Part shown: positions 1 to 7,316 of the stretch, one piece after another
Position numbering within the stretch: position 1 is the stretch's first letter
Layout: each line of letters opens with the position of its first letter
Assembly (NCBI GenBank): GCA_017517135.1
Contig: JAFXAK010000022.1
Span: 1-64,000, forward strand
From: Clostridia bacterium
GTDB lineage: Bacteria; Bacillota; Clostridia; Oscillospirales; Acutalibacteraceae
Direction of reading: 5' to 3'
DNA: 64,000 nt
Notes under the pieces: model-generated
Seen by the model: the letters and a program-made list of their open reading frames with translations, nothing else
What the model was told of the DNA's origin: nothing
Database searches by the model: none
Made by a program: the position numbers and the translations under genes

Positions 1-16
1 ACGAAACCTTGCATTT

Positions 17-108
17 GATGTTAAACTAACCATAGAAAATTCAACTCCTTTTCGGTAAGTGTTTTTGTGGTTATTAACATCATACCATATTTGAGTTGGA
101 TTTTCTAT
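17..108. repeat. Two interleaved inverted repeats at the window edge
   Basis: ATAGAAAATTCAACTC at 32-47 pairs with GAGTTGGATTTTCTAT at 93-108 (15 of 16 positions complementary). GATGTTAA at 17-24 pairs with TTAACATC at 74-81. The arms are ordered a-b-a'-b', so the two stems cannot nest. The stretch lies just beyond the stop codon of the minus-strand zinc-ribbon gene. It could act as its terminator, although no clean T-tract follows, or be the edge of an element continuing outside the window. Confidence 0.45.
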
Positions 109-109
109 T

Positions 110-892
110 TTATTTGTCACCCATCAATTGTACCATAACATATTTTGCTTTTTTCTGTTCTTTTCTGTTCTTTATAAACGCTTTGTGCTTCGGGGACAGG
201 TATTTGTCTGTTGCAATATTAAGTACAGTATTGAGTGTATAAATCGCAATCCCTGCAAATAAACATACGCTGAGGGAGTGAGAAGTGATGAAATTTACAC
301 CTGTGCCTTCGAGAGAAGAAAAGAATGAGCCGAAAACGAAAACACTTGCACAAATCAGCAATACACTTAATATATTACACACAATATTTCCTTTGCTTCC
401 GAGACTTACAGAGCGTATCATAAGCAGGAAGAAGCTGAGCAGTGCAAGAATGAATGCAAGTAAAAACAATGCTAAAGCTGCAGCGAGTAAAAGGAAGGTC
501 TGTCCCATAATTTCACCCGAAAAAAAGGAAAGAAGAGAGCCGAAATCAATGGAATTTCCGAGCACCCACAAAACGATGCCGAGTATGCTTATTGAGACAT
601 CCCCCTGATTGTACGGGAGATTTATATGTACATTCGCTATGGGAAGAACAAGCACAAGCAGGGGCAGAAAAGTGCATACAAATCTTACAGTCAGAAGCTT
701 TGTTCCGAAAAGAGTTGTTTTGAAATTGTCTTTTCTCTCCCTGAGCTTTGAGAATGCAAGCTCAGAACGCACCGCATCCTCTTCGAGGCGTTCCTCCCAG
801 TTGAAATTCGGAATATTGGTCTTGCATTGCGGACATTCTGCTTTTATGTCCCATAGTCTCAGCTTATAAGAGCAATTAGGGCATTTTGCCAA
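110..892 (-). CDS. Zinc-ribbon membrane protein, paralogue of the 30770-31588 gene
   Basis: Function unknown. The protein begins with a short zinc ribbon (two CPxC pairs: CPNC and CPQC) joined through a charged linker to about four or five hydrophobic segments. I place the start at the TTG at 892, which gives M-A-K-C-P-N-C. A GAAAGGA ribosome binding site at 902-908 lies 9 bases upstream, and the paralogue starts M-A-N-C-P-K-C. The longer reading from an ATG at 934 would run inside the arabinofuranosidase gene. It is the last gene of a three-gene minus-strand operon, 5 bases after the GH51 stop. The ribbon may sense metal or protein partners at the inner membrane face. That role is inference. 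Confidence 0.72.
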   Translation of the reverse strand: MAKCPNCSYKLRLWDIKAECPQCKTNIPNFNWEERLEEDAVRSELAFSKLRERKDNFKTTLFGTKLLTVRFVCTFLPLLVLVLPIANVHINLPYNQGDVSISILGIVLWVLGNSIDFGSLLSFFSGEIMGQTFLLLAAALALFLLAFILALLSFFLLMIRSVSLGSKGNIVCNILSVLLICASVFVFGSFFSSLEGTGVNFITSHSLSVCLFAGIAIYTLNTVLNIATDKYLSPKHKAFIKNRKEQKKAKYVMVQLMGDK

Positions 893-897
893 AGCAA

Positions 898-2400
898 TCA
901 ATCCTTTCTCTTTGTAAGGCGGAGCATATTCCATGACATAGGCTCAAGCTCCGTTTTAAGGATTTTGTCGTCAACAGCGGATATTTTTTTGCTTGAAGGA
1001 GTAACAGCCTCCTTATCACGGGTGTTTGTTGCATCAACTTCAAAGCCCTCAATCGTAATATGCTCGACGGGGGTAAAGCCTTCAAAATCAAGAAGCTTTG
1101 TTTCAAGGGTTATTTTTTCTTCGGTGTCTCTGTTGACTGCAAAAATCACAAGCTCATTTCCGTCCTCTGAAAGAACATATGCTGTGTCAACATCGGGAAC
1201 ATCGCTGTACCATCTTGTGTCGTGCTTTGAAACATCGTTTACTGTTTCAAGAGTGTAGCCTCTTGCATATTTTGAAGCATACATAAACGGATAGAAGATA
1301 GTCTGCCGCCATGCCTTTCCGCCATCGTCTGTCATAATGGGAGCTATAACATTTACAAGCTGTGCAAGGCAGGCAATCTTAACTCTGTCACAATGACGCA
1401 GTATTGCATTCATCATTGTGCCCACAACAAGGACATCCGCAAAGTCATAAACATCCTCAAGAATGTGCGGAGCCTTGCTCCACTTTTCAAAGGGAGTGCC
1501 GTTTGAATGGTACCATACATTCCACTCGTCAAAGGATATATGTATCGGCTTCTTTGCGTGGCGTTTGCCCTGAACATAATCGCAGGCTGCAATAACACTC
1601 TTTATAAAGCCTTCGGTTTCAACACCCTTTGCAAGGAAATTTTTAAGATCGTGGTCGTTGTTGCCGTGATACTGATGCATTGAAATATAGTCAACATGGT
1701 CGTATGCAATATCGAGAGCGGTGCTTTCCCATTCACCGAAGGTTTTCATTCCCCAGCCTGAGCTGCCGCAGAGCACGGTTTCTATAGACGGATCCGTCCA
1801 TTTCATAACCTTTGCGGCTTCAAGAGCGCAAAGCCCGTATTCCGTTGCATTTTTCTGGCCCATCTGCCAAGGGCCGTCCATTTCGTTTCCGAGACACCAC
1901 AGCTTTATGTCGTGAGGAGCTTCAGCACCGTTTTTGCGTCTGAGGTCACTCCAGTATGTGCCGGACGGATGATTGCAGTATTCAACAAGATTTCTTGCCG
2001 CAACAGGACCTCTTGTGCCGAGGTTTACTGCCATCATAGCCTCGGTGTTTGCTTCTTTGCACCATTTCATAAATTCGTCTGTGCCGAATTCGTTTGTTTC
2101 TGTTGTGCCCCAGGCAAGCTCAAGTCTTTTAGGTCTGTCTGCCACGGGACCTATGCCGTCTTCCCAGTTATAGCCCGAAACAAAGTTTCCGCCGGGATAA
2201 CGGACAATCGGAACATCAAGCTCCTTTATAAGTGAAATAACATCTCTGCGGAAGCCGTTTTCGTCAGCCTCGGGATGGCCGGGCTCAAAAATACCGCCGT
2301 ATACGGCTCTTCCGAGATGCTCGATAAAGGAACCGTAAATTCTTTTGTCAATTTTTCCTACCTTGTATTCGCTGCATACTGAAATTTTTGCATGCTTCAT
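898..2400 (-). CDS. abfA: Intracellular alpha-N-arabinofuranosidase, GH51
   Basis: Removes terminal alpha-L-arabinofuranosyl groups from arabinan and arabinoxylan oligosaccharides by a retaining mechanism. The 500-residue length is standard for bacterial GH51. The acid/base glutamate is E173 in GNEMDGPW and the nucleophile is E292 in FDEWNVWY, the expected spacing. The N-terminal GSFIEHLGRAVYGGIFEPGH block is also typical. There is no signal peptide, so it acts in the cytoplasm on imported oligosaccharides. It overlaps the upstream LCP gene by 4 bases (ATGA), which suggests translational coupling. The partnership of a wall-assembly enzyme with an arabinosidase is unusual. No sugar transporter or regulator lies beside it. 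Confidence 0.95.
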   Translation of the reverse strand: MKHAKISVCSEYKVGKIDKRIYGSFIEHLGRAVYGGIFEPGHPEADENGFRRDVISLIKELDVPIVRYPGGNFVSGYNWEDGIGPVADRPKRLELAWGTTETNEFGTDEFMKWCKEANTEAMMAVNLGTRGPVAARNLVEYCNHPSGTYWSDLRRKNGAEAPHDIKLWCLGNEMDGPWQMGQKNATEYGLCALEAAKVMKWTDPSIETVLCGSSGWGMKTFGEWESTALDIAYDHVDYISMHQYHGNNDHDLKNFLAKGVETEGFIKSVIAACDYVQGKRHAKKPIHISFDEWNVWYHSNGTPFEKWSKAPHILEDVYDFADVLVVGTMMNAILRHCDRVKIACLAQLVNVIAPIMTDDGGKAWRQTIFYPFMYASKYARGYTLETVNDVSKHDTRWYSDVPDVDTAYVLSEDGNELVIFAVNRDTEEKITLETKLLDFEGFTPVEHITIEGFEVDATNTRDKEAVTPSSKKISAVDDKILKTELEPMSWNMLRLTKRKD

Positions 2401-3476
2401 TTTGCTGTCACATCCTCATCTTTATAAATAAATCTGTCAAGAATATTCTTGTTTGCCTCAAAATCAACAACGAGTACCGCCATTGAATTTTTTGTTGCAT
2501 TTGACCAGGTGCCGTCTGCGGGAATCTGCAGCTGGTCAACACCGCCCGTAAAGCAACGCAGAGCCTTGAAGCCGAGGGACATAAATTCATCCTTTGAAAT
2601 ATTTGAATCCACCTTTTCGATAAGGCTTGTTGCTATTGAAATAAGCTTTGTGGGTGAGGTTTTTATTGCAGTATTTATAAGCTCGGTCAGAACCTCTCTC
2701 TGACGCTCGGTGCGTTGGAAATCCGATTGCCCTTTTCTTATACGGCAATACTGCAATGCTTCGTTACCGTCAAGATGAACATCTGTGCCGGGTTCTATTG
2801 AAACACCTTCTTTTTTAAGTGCCTTGCTTTCAACCTCGGAAATTTCAGCAACCGTTACGCCGCCCAGAGCATCAACAAGCTCAATGAGAAGCTCATAGCC
2901 GATTTTTACATATCCGTCAATATCTATGCTGAAATTGTATTCAATAGTGTCCACGGTTAACTGAGGACCGCCGTACTGACACGCGTGGGTAAGCTTTGTG
3001 TTGTAGTAGCCGGGAACATAAACATACATATCTCTCATAAAGGATGTAAGCTTTACCTCGCCGTGAACGGTATCGAACGAAAGAAGAATCATTGAATCAG
3101 AGCGTGTTGACTTGTTTGTGTTCTTGTTGTCAACACCCATAAGCAGAATGTTCGTAACACCCATACTGCTCATAAGCTCGGATGAATCAACATATTCATT
3201 CGGGGCAAGAGGCTCGGGCGTATAGTTTCTGAAAATAAGCCCCGAAAGAGCAATTATTCCTGCCGATATCACAATTATCATACAAAGCACAGCAGCAACG
3301 AGTTTTCTGAGAACTCTGTGTTTTTTCTTTGTTTTGTTCTTTTTTGCTTTCTTTGGCTTACCGTTTTCAGCCTTGTCTGACGGCGGCGGTGTGCCTTCAA
3401 GCTTTTCAACAAAGCCGTCGTGATTAGTATATGAAGCGGTGTTTTTATTTTTGTTAAAATATATATCGTTTGCCAT
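2397..3476 (-). CDS. LytR-CpsA-Psr (LCP) family wall-polymer ligase
   Basis: LCP proteins transfer undecaprenyl-linked secondary polymers (teichoic acid or capsule) onto peptidoglycan outside the cell. This one has a Lys-rich cytoplasmic tail of about 58 residues, one membrane segment at about residues 59-82, then the extracellular LCP domain. Recognisable motifs are LLMGVD near 112-116, the R..SD pair near 125, the FMRDMYV block near 146-152, N-T-K-L-T-H-A, and C-R-I-R-K-G followed by the Arg-rich R-T-E-R-Q-R-E-V. The start at 3476 is set by a GAGGAG site about 8 bases upstream. An ATG at 3491 lies before that site. It is first in an operon with GH51 and the zinc-ribbon gene. Confidence 0.92.
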   Translation of the reverse strand: MANDIYFNKNKNTASYTNHDGFVEKLEGTPPPSDKAENGKPKKAKKNKTKKKHRVLRKLVAAVLCMIIVISAGIIALSGLIFRNYTPEPLAPNEYVDSSELMSSMGVTNILLMGVDNKNTNKSTRSDSMILLSFDTVHGEVKLTSFMRDMYVYVPGYYNTKLTHACQYGGPQLTVDTIEYNFSIDIDGYVKIGYELLIELVDALGGVTVAEISEVESKALKKEGVSIEPGTDVHLDGNEALQYCRIRKGQSDFQRTERQREVLTELINTAIKTSPTKLISIATSLIEKVDSNISKDEFMSLGFKALRCFTGGVDQLQIPADGTWSNATKNSMAVLVVDFEANKNILDRFIYKDEDVTAK

Positions 3477-3508
3477 AAAACAACTCCTCATTTCAATATA
3501 TCATATCT

Positions 3509-3537
3509 ATTTTAACTGTTTTCTGATAATTTTACAA
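3509..3537 (-). promoter_or_regulatory. Promoter of the LCP-abfA operon
   Basis: On the minus strand, TTGTAA (3532-3537) and TAAAAT (3509-3514) are separated by exactly 17 bases, about 33 bases before the LCP start. It is a housekeeping sigma-factor match found by eye. Confidence 0.6.
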
Positions 3538-3615
3538 CATATTTTTTAATATTGCTTAAAATCGGGTAAATCTTTTGATAAAAATACCGAATATATTTAA
3601 ATATTCAAAAAAAAC

Positions 3616-3644
3616 TTGAAAAACTGCGGTGTGTTATATATAAT
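3616..3644 (+). promoter_or_regulatory. Promoter of the NUDIX gene
   Basis: TTGAAA (3616-3621), a 17-base spacer and a perfect TATAAT (3639-3644), about 30 bases before the chosen start at 3676. It diverges from the LCP promoter. Confidence 0.72.
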
Positions 3645-3675
3645 TATGTAAATGATTAGAATTGCGGAGAGAAAA

Positions 3676-4407
3676 ATGTTAGGAAAAATGGTTAAGGTTA
3701 AAGTGACTAAACCGTGCAATTCATATGATCCCCGCACCGGAGTAAGATATATAGTGAACTACGGTGTTGCCGAAATGCAGACAGAGAAAAGAAATTTTAT
3801 TCTCGGTGCATATATTCTCGGAGTAAATCACCCCGTCAGGGTTTTTGAGGGAAAAATAATTGCGGTTATGCACTGTAACGACAGCAGAAAATCCATGCTT
3901 GTTGTTGCACCTAAAAATATGAGAAGGATTGATTATGAAATAAGAGATGTGCTTGAGTTTGCACACAGCAGAGATTCCTATACTCTGGAGTGTCTGTATG
4001 AGCATTCCTGCGGTGCTGTTGTTTTCAGAAGCATAAATGAGGAATACAGATATCTGCTCATAAAAAACAAGAGAAGCAATCATTGGGGCTTCCCTAAGGG
4101 GCATATGGAAAAAGGTGAGAGCAGGGAAGAGACTGCCAAAAGAGAGGTTCTTGAGGAAACAGGTATTCATATAGATATTGTTGAGGGCTTCTGCAGCGAA
4201 TCGCAGTATAAAATCGGTGCGCGGATTGAAAAAAGGGTAGATGTATTTTTAGGTTCAACCGAGGATACGCAGACGGTTATCCAGAAGGAAGAAATCGAAG
4301 ATTATATCTGGCTTCGTTATCCCGAGGCATTCAATATGCTGAAATTTGAAAACGACAAGGAAATTCTTTCGGATGTAAGGCAATTTATGCTTGAACACGC
4401 AATATAA
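3676..4407 (+). CDS. NUDIX hydrolase with an extra N-terminal domain
   Basis: The C-terminal half is a NUDIX pyrophosphohydrolase. A complete box (G-x5-E-x7-R-E-x2-E-E-x-G) runs from about G142 to I164, preceded by HWGFPKGH. Such enzymes cleave nucleoside diphosphate-linked substrates, dinucleoside polyphosphates or mRNA caps. The substrate here is unknown. The first 110 residues form a separate beta-rich domain (K-x-K-V-T-K-P, then YDPRTGVRYIVNYG) that resembles the inorganic-pyrophosphatase-like domain seen before some clostridial NUDIX enzymes. That resemblance is a recollection and not a search result. The start at 3676 follows GGAG by 6 bases. An ATG at 3652 has no ribosome binding site. 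The gene stands alone behind a strong promoter. Confidence 0.85.
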   Translation: MLGKMVKVKVTKPCNSYDPRTGVRYIVNYGVAEMQTEKRNFILGAYILGVNHPVRVFEGKIIAVMHCNDSRKSMLVVAPKNMRRIDYEIRDVLEFAHSRDSYTLECLYEHSCGAVVFRSINEEYRYLLIKNKRSNHWGFPKGHMEKGESREETAKREVLEETGIHIDIVEGFCSESQYKIGARIEKRVDVFLGSTEDTQTVIQKEEIEDYIWLRYPEAFNMLKFENDKEILSDVRQFMLEHAI

Positions 4408-4443
4408 TTGTAGTATCCTGCGAAAACAAAAAGGAGAAAAATA

Positions 4444-4947
4444 ATGACCGAACAGTTAGTTACATGGTTTCAGGGACTTTTTTCAGACGGTATAGGCGGA
4501 GAAATAATTGCATTTCTCGCATCACTGTTGCCCGTTATTGAATGCAGAGGCGGTATGATAATTGCAAAGGGCTTTGAAATACCGTTTATAAAGGCATTTC
4601 TGCTTTGTTATCTCGGCAATATGCTTCCCTTGCCGTTCATTATCCTTTTTATCAAAAAAATATTTGCGTTTATGAGAAAACATAATATTCTTACGGGCTT
4701 TATTGAGAAGCTTGAAGGAAAGACTGCAAAAAATCAGGATAAGGTTATGAAATATAAGCAATGGGGACTTCTGCTTTTCATTGCAATTCCTCTTCCCGGA
4801 ACAGGCGGCTGGACGGGTTCATTGTTTGCCGCATTGCTTAATATTGATTTTAAGAAGGCTCTTCCCATTGTGGCTCTCGGTGTGTTTATTGCGGATATAA
4901 TTATGTCTGTTCTGACTTACGGAACGGGAGCGATTTTCGGCTTCTGA
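4444..4947 (+). CDS. Small multidrug export family membrane protein (COG2426 type)
   Basis: This 167-residue, very hydrophobic protein has about four membrane segments. The hallmarks of the family are LLPVIECRGGMI near the N-terminus, GNMLPLPFI, and the second-half block IAIPLPGTGGWTGS. The two proline/glycine-rich re-entrant-like motifs resemble each other, as in DedA-like folds. The family is named for putative small-molecule export, but its transport substrate is not established. A GGAG-type site precedes the start. It lies 36 bases after the NUDIX gene on the same strand and is probably co-transcribed with it. Confidence 0.8.
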   Translation: MTEQLVTWFQGLFSDGIGGEIIAFLASLLPVIECRGGMIIAKGFEIPFIKAFLLCYLGNMLPLPFIILFIKKIFAFMRKHNILTGFIEKLEGKTAKNQDKVMKYKQWGLLLFIAIPLPGTGGWTGSLFAALLNIDFKKALPIVALGVFIADIIMSVLTYGTGAIFGF

Positions 4948-4966
4948 GAGAGAAGGAAGGTTTATT

Positions 4967-5497
4967 ATGATCAGAAAAAAAAGAAAAGCTGTCATTGAAG
5001 CAATGCCGTTTCCCGAAGACGGCAGTAATGAGAGTGCGATTGTAAACGAAAATGATGCTGAAGTGAAAAAAGTAAGGAAAAATACCTTCAAAGAGTTCTT
5101 TTTCAGCAAAATATTTAAAGAAAACACCGATTTGTTTTCATTTGTAATGACAGCGGTTAATATGATTGTGTCTGTTTTATGGGGAATTGTGTATATTTTT
5201 CTTCTTATGTACAGAAGCTCTGTTTTCAGCAGTATGGAAATGAACACAACTCTCAATTTGCCTGCATATACCGTTATATTTTCTTCACCTCTTTTTGCCG
5301 TGCTGAGAGTATTGGTTTATGTTCTGCCTGCCGTGTATATTGTTTGGGCAGTCTCTGTTGCAACCGCACACAGAAGAAACAAAAAGCTTTGCACAGGTGC
5401 ATTTTTGTATGCATCTGTAGGCTTGGATTTTCTTGTTGCCGTACTCACACTTTTTGATCTTGCTGCTGCAAATCTTATTTTCGGTGTGGTGGCTTGA
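4967..5497 (+). CDS. Hypothetical membrane protein with a charged N-terminal tail
   Basis: I do not recognise this family. The first 60 residues are charged and cytoplasmic. They are followed by about four hydrophobic segments (one starting near residue 57, one near 95, then two toward the C-terminus), separated by the basic loop HRRNKK. An AAGGAAGG ribosome binding site supports the start. It lies 19 bases after the small export-family gene and ends inside the -35 region of the tyrS leader promoter, so it closes this operon. No enzymatic motif is visible. Confidence 0.6.
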   Translation: MIRKKRKAVIEAMPFPEDGSNESAIVNENDAEVKKVRKNTFKEFFFSKIFKENTDLFSFVMTAVNMIVSVLWGIVYIFLLMYRSSVFSSMEMNTTLNLPAYTVIFSSPLFAVLRVLVYVLPAVYIVWAVSVATAHRRNKKLCTGAFLYASVGLDFLVAVLTLFDLAAANLIFGVVA

Positions 5498-5522
5498 CAA
5501 ATCGGGGTACATCGGTTATAAT
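5494..5522 (+). promoter_or_regulatory. Promoter of the tyrS T-box transcript
   Basis: Perfect TTGACA (5494-5499), a 17-base spacer and perfect TATAAT (5517-5522). The -35 overlaps the stop codon of the upstream membrane-protein gene. Transcription should start near 5529. Confidence 0.85.
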
Positions 5523-5528
5523 CATTTT

Positions 5529-5788
5529 ACTTCAAAGGCTTTGAAGGGAAAAAGTAGTACGGAAAACTGCTTAAAGAGAGTTGCTGTCAGGTGAGAAGCG
5601 CATGCAAGTACCGTATGAATACATCCCGGAGCTTCGCACCGAAATAACAGTAGGCTGCGACGGTATCGTCCGTTATCTTGCGAAAAAGTGTATTTTCACT
5701 TGTTAAGGAAAAGACTGTGAGGTCTTTTTGAAAAAAGGTGGTAACACGGGATTTTATGCCTGTCCTTTTGTTAAGGACAGGTTTTTTT
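5529..5788 (+). promoter_or_regulatory. Tyrosine-specific T-box riboswitch with terminator
   Basis: This leader of about 260 bases senses uncharged tRNA. The conserved T-box is AAAGGTGGTAACACGGG at 5734-5750. Its UGGU bulge (5739-5742) would pair with the free ACCA end of uncharged tRNA-Tyr. The Stem I 3' side contains GAA followed by UAC (5620-5622) and the common CCCGGAGC. UAC is a tyrosine codon and the likely specifier, which agrees with the downstream gene. The terminator is CCTGTCCTT (5759-5767) paired with AAGGACAGG (5773-5781), followed by seven Ts. Antitermination under tyrosine starvation should allow readthrough into tyrS. Exact stem boundaries were not folded. Confidence 0.93.
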
Positions 5789-5814
5789 AATGACTGATAT
5801 AAGGAGTAACAACT

Positions 5815-7032
5815 ATGCAGATTTACGAAGAATTGGTAGCAAGAGGTCTTATTGCCCAGACTACGGATGAAGAAGAAATAAGAGAGCTTGTCAACAGCGG
5901 AAAGGCTATATTCTATATAGGCTTTGATCCGACTGCGGATTCTCTCCATGTAGGTCATTTTATGGCACTTTGCCTTATGAAGAGACTTCAGATGGCAGGC
6001 AACAAGCCTATTGTTCTTATTGGCGGCGGTACCGCATATATCGGTGACCCCTCAGGCAGAACGGATATGCGTTCAATGATGACAGCTGAAACTATACAGC
6101 ACAACTGCGATTGCTTCAAAAAGCAGATGGAGCGTTTTATTGAATTCGGTGAAGACAAGGCTATTATGGTAAATAATGCCGACTGGCTTCTCAAGCTTAA
6201 CTATGTTGAGCTTTTAAGAGAGGTCGGTGCCTGCTTCTCTGTTAACAATATGCTCCGTGCAGAGTGCTACAAGCAGAGAATGGAAAAAGGTCTTTCCTTC
6301 CTTGAATTCAACTATATGATAATGCAGAGCTATGACTTTTTAGAGCTGTACCGCCGTTACGGCTGTAACCTTCAGTTCGGCGGTGACGATCAGTGGTCAA
6401 ATATGCTCGGCGGCAGAGAGCTTATCCGCAGAAAGCTCGATAAGAGTGCAAACTCTATGACAATAACTCTTCTTCTCAATTCAGAGGGCAAGAAGATGGG
6501 TAAGACCGCTTCAGGCGCAGTATGGCTTGATCCCAATAAAACAGCTCCCTACGATTTCTATCAGTACTGGAGAAATGTGGGGGATGACGATGTTCTCAAA
6601 TGCATCAGAATGCTCACATTCCTGCCCTTAGAGGAAATCAACAAGATGGATGAATGGGAAGGCAGTCAGCTCAACACAGCAAAGGAAATTCTTGCATTCG
6701 AGCTTACAAAGCTTGTTCACGGTGAAGAAGAGGCTCTCAAAGCACAGGCAACGGCAAAGGCTCTTTTCTCAGACGGCTCAACGGATGCTCCCGAGGCTGA
6801 GCTTGCTGTCCGAGACCTTGTTGACGGCAGCGTTGATATTCTCACAATTCTTGTAAAATCAGGTCTTTGTGCATCCCGATCAGAAGCCAGAAGAGCAGTT
6901 GAACAGGGCGGTGTCAGCGCAGACGGTGAAAAGGTTGCCGACATCAAAAAAAGCTTTGACGAAGAACAGCTCAGAAACGGTGTTCTCATTAAACGAGGCA
7001 AAAAGAACTTTAAGAAAGTTATCATAAAATAA
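5815..7032 (+). CDS. tyrS: Tyrosyl-tRNA synthetase
   Basis: Charges tRNA-Tyr with tyrosine in two ATP-dependent steps in the cytoplasm. The 405-residue length is typical of bacterial TyrS. The class I HIGH motif appears as HVGH (residues 45-48) and the KMSKS loop as KMGKT (227-231). The tyrosine-binding YMIMQSYDF block lies between them. A C-terminal S4-like RNA-binding domain (SGLCASRSEARRAVEQGGV) follows. An AAGGAG site precedes the ATG. It is the only gene between its T-box leader and a strong terminator, so it is a monocistronic, tRNA-regulated unit. Confidence 0.98.
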   Translation: MQIYEELVARGLIAQTTDEEEIRELVNSGKAIFYIGFDPTADSLHVGHFMALCLMKRLQMAGNKPIVLIGGGTAYIGDPSGRTDMRSMMTAETIQHNCDCFKKQMERFIEFGEDKAIMVNNADWLLKLNYVELLREVGACFSVNNMLRAECYKQRMEKGLSFLEFNYMIMQSYDFLELYRRYGCNLQFGGDDQWSNMLGGRELIRRKLDKSANSMTITLLLNSEGKKMGKTASGAVWLDPNKTAPYDFYQYWRNVGDDDVLKCIRMLTFLPLEEINKMDEWEGSQLNTAKEILAFELTKLVHGEEEALKAQATAKALFSDGSTDAPEAELAVRDLVDGSVDILTILVKSGLCASRSEARRAVEQGGVSADGEKVADIKKSFDEEQLRNGVLIKRGKKNFKKVIIK

Positions 7033-7037
7033 TAGTT

Positions 7038-7080
7038 CAGGACTGTAAAAAACAAAAAAGTTTTTTACAGTCCTGTTTTT
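7038..7080 (+). terminator. tyrS intrinsic terminator
   Basis: CAGGACTGTAAAAAAC (7038-7053) pairs with GTTTTTTACAGTCCTG (7060-7075), then TTTTT. A close relative of this CTGTAAAAAA-type hairpin lies at 58620-58656. Confidence 0.9.
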
Positions 7081-7206
7081 ACTTTATAGGAATTTTCTTC
7101 CTATAAAGTAAAAAAATTATATGTCCCTCCGAACGGGAAGTAAACTTCCCTCGGAGATGGACTATACGAAAACGCTCCGCCGTAGGCGTACGGCGAAGCT
7201 GTTTTC
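7081..7206. repeat. Three consecutive palindromes after tyrS
   Basis: The stretch holds no plausible gene but three back-to-back hairpins. ACTTTATAGGAA (7081-7092) pairs perfectly with TTCCTATAAAGT (7098-7109), and flanking Ts and As lengthen the stem. CTCCGA and GGGAAG (7127-7132, 7135-7140) pair with CTTCCC and TCGGAG (7145-7150, 7151-7156). A longer imperfect palindrome at about 7168-7206 has the core CGCCGTA/TACGGCG flanked by GAAAAC/GTTTTC. Such arrays resemble short palindromic intergenic elements. Confidence 0.7.
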
Positions 7207-7209
7207 TTA

Positions 7210-7316
7210 ATATATAGGAAATTGCTCGCAAAAAGTGAGCAATTTGCTTATATCAAGAAACACCTTTCCCCCAAGATTGGGGGTAGGGGGTTGATAAATC
7301 GTAAGATTTTTTCTTA
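7210..7316. repeat. Copy 1 of a 106-107 bp dispersed structured element
   Basis: This copy differs from the one at 62403-62508 only in a loop (a 2-base length change plus one substitution) and a single 1-base gap. Its parts are AAATTGCTC paired with GAGCAATTT, then CCCCCAA paired with TTGGGGG, then GTAAGA and TCTTA flanking a T-tract. The last three bases (TTA, 7314-7316) are the stop codon of the minus-strand gerC gene. The same junction occurs at the second copy. Confidence 0.88.
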
